A stretch of DNA of 32,927 nucleotides, taken from NCBI GenBank assembly GCA_028282295.1, contig JANQIE010000131.1:1-32927 (forward strand), given 5' to 3'. Position numbers and translations under genes: made by a program. The notes below the pieces were generated by a model. The model searched no databases. It was not told where the DNA came from and saw nothing but the letters and a program-made list of their open reading frames with translations. This DNA comes from Desulfobacterales bacterium (GTDB taxonomy: Bacteria; Desulfobacterota; Desulfobacteria; Desulfobacterales; JANQIE01). Of this stretch, positions 31,501 through 32,927 are shown piece after piece. The first letter of the stretch is position 1. The number at the start of each line of letters is the position of its first letter.

Positions 31501-32927
31501 AGGTCTACTTTCTCATCGATTACCAGAGCGTAGTGGCCACCGGCATCGAGCCCAACGAAAACCCCCAATTTTACCTCGAACTGACCGCCACGCCCATCAA
31601 CGACGACTACGTTCACAAAGTGCGCTACCCCGGCGAACTGCGGGTCCACTACGCCTCTAAAATGCTCGGCCAGCTCATGGCCCACGACGTACTGATCCAG
31701 GACGGCTCACTCAACCTGACCCGCCAGGATCTGACCCTGAAAGGCCGCGGCCCGCAACTGGCCGTCACCCGCAGCTACACCAACCAGAGCACCGGCAAAG
31801 GCGCGCGCCCCCTGGGCGCCGGCTGGCAGCACAACTTTGACAAAAAACTGGTCCCCTTAAGCAGCGCCGATTACACCCTCGGCCCGGTCCCCGAATTCGT
31901 CACCCGCTTGAACCGGCGCTTTTTCAACCCCGACCAATGGCCCGACGCCAGACCCGAGTGGACCACCATCAACGTCAACGGCACCACCTTTAAAAAAGTC
32001 AACAACACCTGGTACGCCGAACGGGGCCGCCACGGCACCCTGACCCAACCCGACGAGGACACCTTCTTATACACCGCCAAAGACGGCACCCAATACCACT
32101 ACCCATACCCCACCTGGCAGCTTGAGCCCCTGCAGCCCGTCGATCCCACCCACATGCGCATCGGCGACAGCCTGACCGCGCGCATCGGCATGGACCGCGG
32201 CGCCCTGCGCCTGGCCACCGCCACGCCCTACATCGAAACCGACCCGGTCTTTCCGCCAATCACCCGGCTTACAAAAATCGTCGACCGGCACAACAACACC
32301 GTAACCCTGACCTACAACGCCGACGAGCAACTGGCCCGCGTCACCGACGCTGTCGGCCGCAGCCTGCACTACCACTACCAGAACGTGCCTGCCGGCCGGC
32401 ACGGCGAACAGCCGCGCTTAAAACAGATCACCGGCCCGGACACCCTTGAAATCAACTTTGACTACAACGCAAGCGGCCTGCTGCAACGCGCCCGACGCGG
32501 CCCGCGCAGCGAAACCTACACCTACGCCCCGCAAAACCCGAACCACACCAATGACCCGCAAACCATCAGCCCGTACAACCTGATCCGCACCACCGACAGC
32601 AACCAGAACCAGTATCACTACCACTACCACAGCCCGGCCGGCCTGGCGCCGTCCATGCAGATCTTCATCGCCGATCTGAACCCGCGCGACGTCATCGACC
32701 GGGTCGTTTACCCTGATGGACACGCCGCCCAATTCGACTACGATGTCAGCGGCAACAACACCCGGATCGTCACCGATCTGAACGGCAACCCGACCACCTA
32801 CGACCTGAACATTCACGGCAACCCCTTGCACATTGCCGCGCCGCTGGACAAACACACCTACATGACCTGGTCCATCGATCACGGACTGCCCGACAACGTC
32901 ATGCTCACCAGAACCGACGGCCGGGGC
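28524..32927 (+). CDS. Large secreted Rhs/YD-repeat protein, 3' end cut by window edge
   Basis: The frame opens at ATG 28524 and stays open to the last base, giving at least 1468 residues. The N-terminus is a signal peptide (SITILILTLLLTVSLTLASG). The next ~1050 residues are not recognised; they contain calcium-loop-like stretches DYNGNGKPDTIQ (about 386) and DHNKDGRLDTIG (about 443) and a helical segment. From about 1070 the Rhs shell begins: LTLKGRGPQLAVTRSY, then LGAGWQHNFD. From about 1245 there are YD repeats (VDRHNNTVTLTYNADEQLARVTDAVG). Such proteins often carry a variable toxin or adhesin at the C-terminus, which is beyond the window. Codon use is extremely C-rich (AAC, ACC, GAC, GCC, CTG) compared with neighbours. 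There is no type VI secretion gene or partner immunity gene in view, but a C-terminal immunity gene would also lie beyond the edge. Confidence 0.85.
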   Translation, partial: MRRPCNSPLLSITILILTLLLTVSLTLASGGPGRKTGIIAAKGLVRGPNNQPIWVEFDTDGNVIRQIGEAHGAPLQDAALMSAAAYQAYTDAFNTIKTQYGENRRTLYAQNYRNTSFVDTAGNPVTRPPLAGTTYSVIVRSADTLYPDTALILHQSPLDLKRLEPVPAAAQTLLLSAERRILDSSPVNIGYKVAYYSSAKTDNTRNLSGYKPGQDTLWGPIANARVETALGTYPTYSDKDGRYVAPYHIPPCPGFFIDYPNDIVVTLRYQPFNPKSKTVTGTWFEWRRGYDYCSGLSEGPLDTTLTGTATRIAIANTENTRAPAVSRHNFHIDVAMLTGQGEFKNTPRPGLHLDAALTGPLKTGPSTRYAYAAPLLDPTGPSASDYNGNGKPDTIQSDPNDANILNIWFCGSDPDTDPPDIINPGANPGYSAEQPTEQHDHNKDGRLDTIGWNDNGDKLIWLGVADPATDPPDLVRRRDLDPDFSDQGLVQQLDPADLTNTDLYVFRTATGRLIGAQHGLSPDSIDNHSSRINYRMLLRGPGTAPTSPAVSAWQSSTQLDPTLQRRNTAHLRIGETITIILINRATGYIGTTTTTVTPERAGGMIGFSPASITLRPPNLKLKAERLFDIDQGLSAKKQQNIIGYEGAGLTSDQYIRLTTDWRAWDNTPLPANLPGYTGRLAKVVAPNTLGRAAGQISNFAIKPGLHTQIVQLPQNTLDRAHFYIHVNAEPTDRHPNFAPPGAGAGPLQYRPARYVPVQVPVFDEAATRNSALARAEAAAADWHSGRITPLLENIEKIYRWPYRPELQFSLYDLSLDAIELISDFNRDQDRATTALSFDYRLRTDANHNPLERLGPQRELIFGAGYHEVLALLGDEQTLTIDQLSQPQQLIDHLTPYDLLGLQLYQNDDTGNQLFELYGLPVVITQPRPFALSRTHTLGQFNPGQSIPGLDFTDDFKRIAVTLTQPADVSVQILDHNRIERATLIETTRLDTGQVYFLIDYQSVVATGIEPNENPQFYLELTATPINDDYVHKVRYPGELRVHYASKMLGQLMAHDVLIQDGSLNLTRQDLTLKGRGPQLAVTRSYTNQSTGKGARPLGAGWQHNFDKKLVPLSSADYTLGPVPEFVTRLNRRFFNPDQWPDARPEWTTINVNGTTFKKVNNTWYAERGRHGTLTQPDEDTFLYTAKDGTQYHYPYPTWQLEPLQPVDPTHMRIGDSLTARIGMDRGALRLATATPYIETDPVFPPITRLTKIVDRHNNTVTLTYNADEQLARVTDAVGRSLHYHYQNVPAGRHGEQPRLKQITGPDTLEINFDYNASGLLQRARRGPRSETYTYAPQNPNHTNDPQTISPYNLIRTTDSNQNQYHYHYHSPAGLAPSMQIFIADLNPRDVIDRVVYPDGHAAQFDYDVSGNNTRIVTDLNGNPTTYDLNIHGNPLHIAAPLDKHTYMTWSIDHGLPDNVMLTRTDGRG

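Noticed and set aside
28524..32927. Type VI secretion-delivered Rhs toxin
   Set aside because: There is a Sec signal peptide, no PAAR domain and no type VI gene nearby; the C-terminal part is outside the window, so toxin function cannot be claimed.

Overview
The window looks like a chromosomal segment from a Gram-negative bacterium, most likely a Desulfobacterota (Desulfobacteraceae-like) species. The main reasons are three secreted proteins ending in the VPxPA/VWLLGSG type of PEP-CTERM sorting tail, Sec-dependent lipoproteins, a secretin-dependent Tad (Flp) pilus locus, and many short palindromic repeats between genes. This assignment rests on protein style, not on a marker gene.

Layout, left to right. 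(1) 1-2235, regulation: a repeat cluster, a DtxR/MntR-type metalloregulator (minus strand), a perfect 22-bp dyad in the divergent region, then on the plus strand a well-formed cobalamin riboswitch, an intrinsic terminator and a gene for a CRP-like/AraC fusion regulator. (2) 2413-7530, secreted proteins: a DUF4465-type PEP-CTERM protein, a second PEP-CTERM surface protein and a beta-propeller protein with dockerin-like repeats, closely spaced; then a cohesin-like PEP-CTERM protein and a small proline-rich membrane-anchored protein. (3) 7699-17975, minus strand: an eleven-gene Tad pilus operon in the order flp, tadE, rcpC/cpaB, rcpA/cpaC, tadZ/cpaE, tadA, tadB, tadC, tadD, small lipoprotein, tadG. 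(4) 17991-18937: an intergenic region rich in palindromes, with a Fur-box-like dyad, a terminator and a promoter. (5) 18938-26242, plus strand: three paralogous substrate-binding lipoproteins followed at once by a 1083-residue hybrid histidine kinase, with no ABC permease or ATPase in view. (6) 26477-27862, minus strand: a degenerate-GGDEF/EAL protein. (7) 28524 to the right edge: a very large secreted Rhs/YD-repeat protein, open at its 3' end.

The most interesting reading is region 1-2. A cobalamin riboswitch feeds a transcription factor beside genes for secreted proteins whose families (DUF4465, a 'cell surface protein' family, a beta-propeller) resemble in type those I recall next to surface corrinoid-capture systems in Bacteroidetes. 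Here the anchors would be PEP-CTERM tails and a possible dockerin-cohesin contact instead of lipidation. No cobalamin gene or TonB receptor is in the window, so the link is an inference. A second candidate system is the three-binding-protein/hybrid-kinase cassette, which looks like periplasmic ligand sensing rather than transport.

Two families of long palindromic elements sit in intergenic regions, several overlapping the stop codons of converging genes. One family shares an apex sequence while its arms differ.
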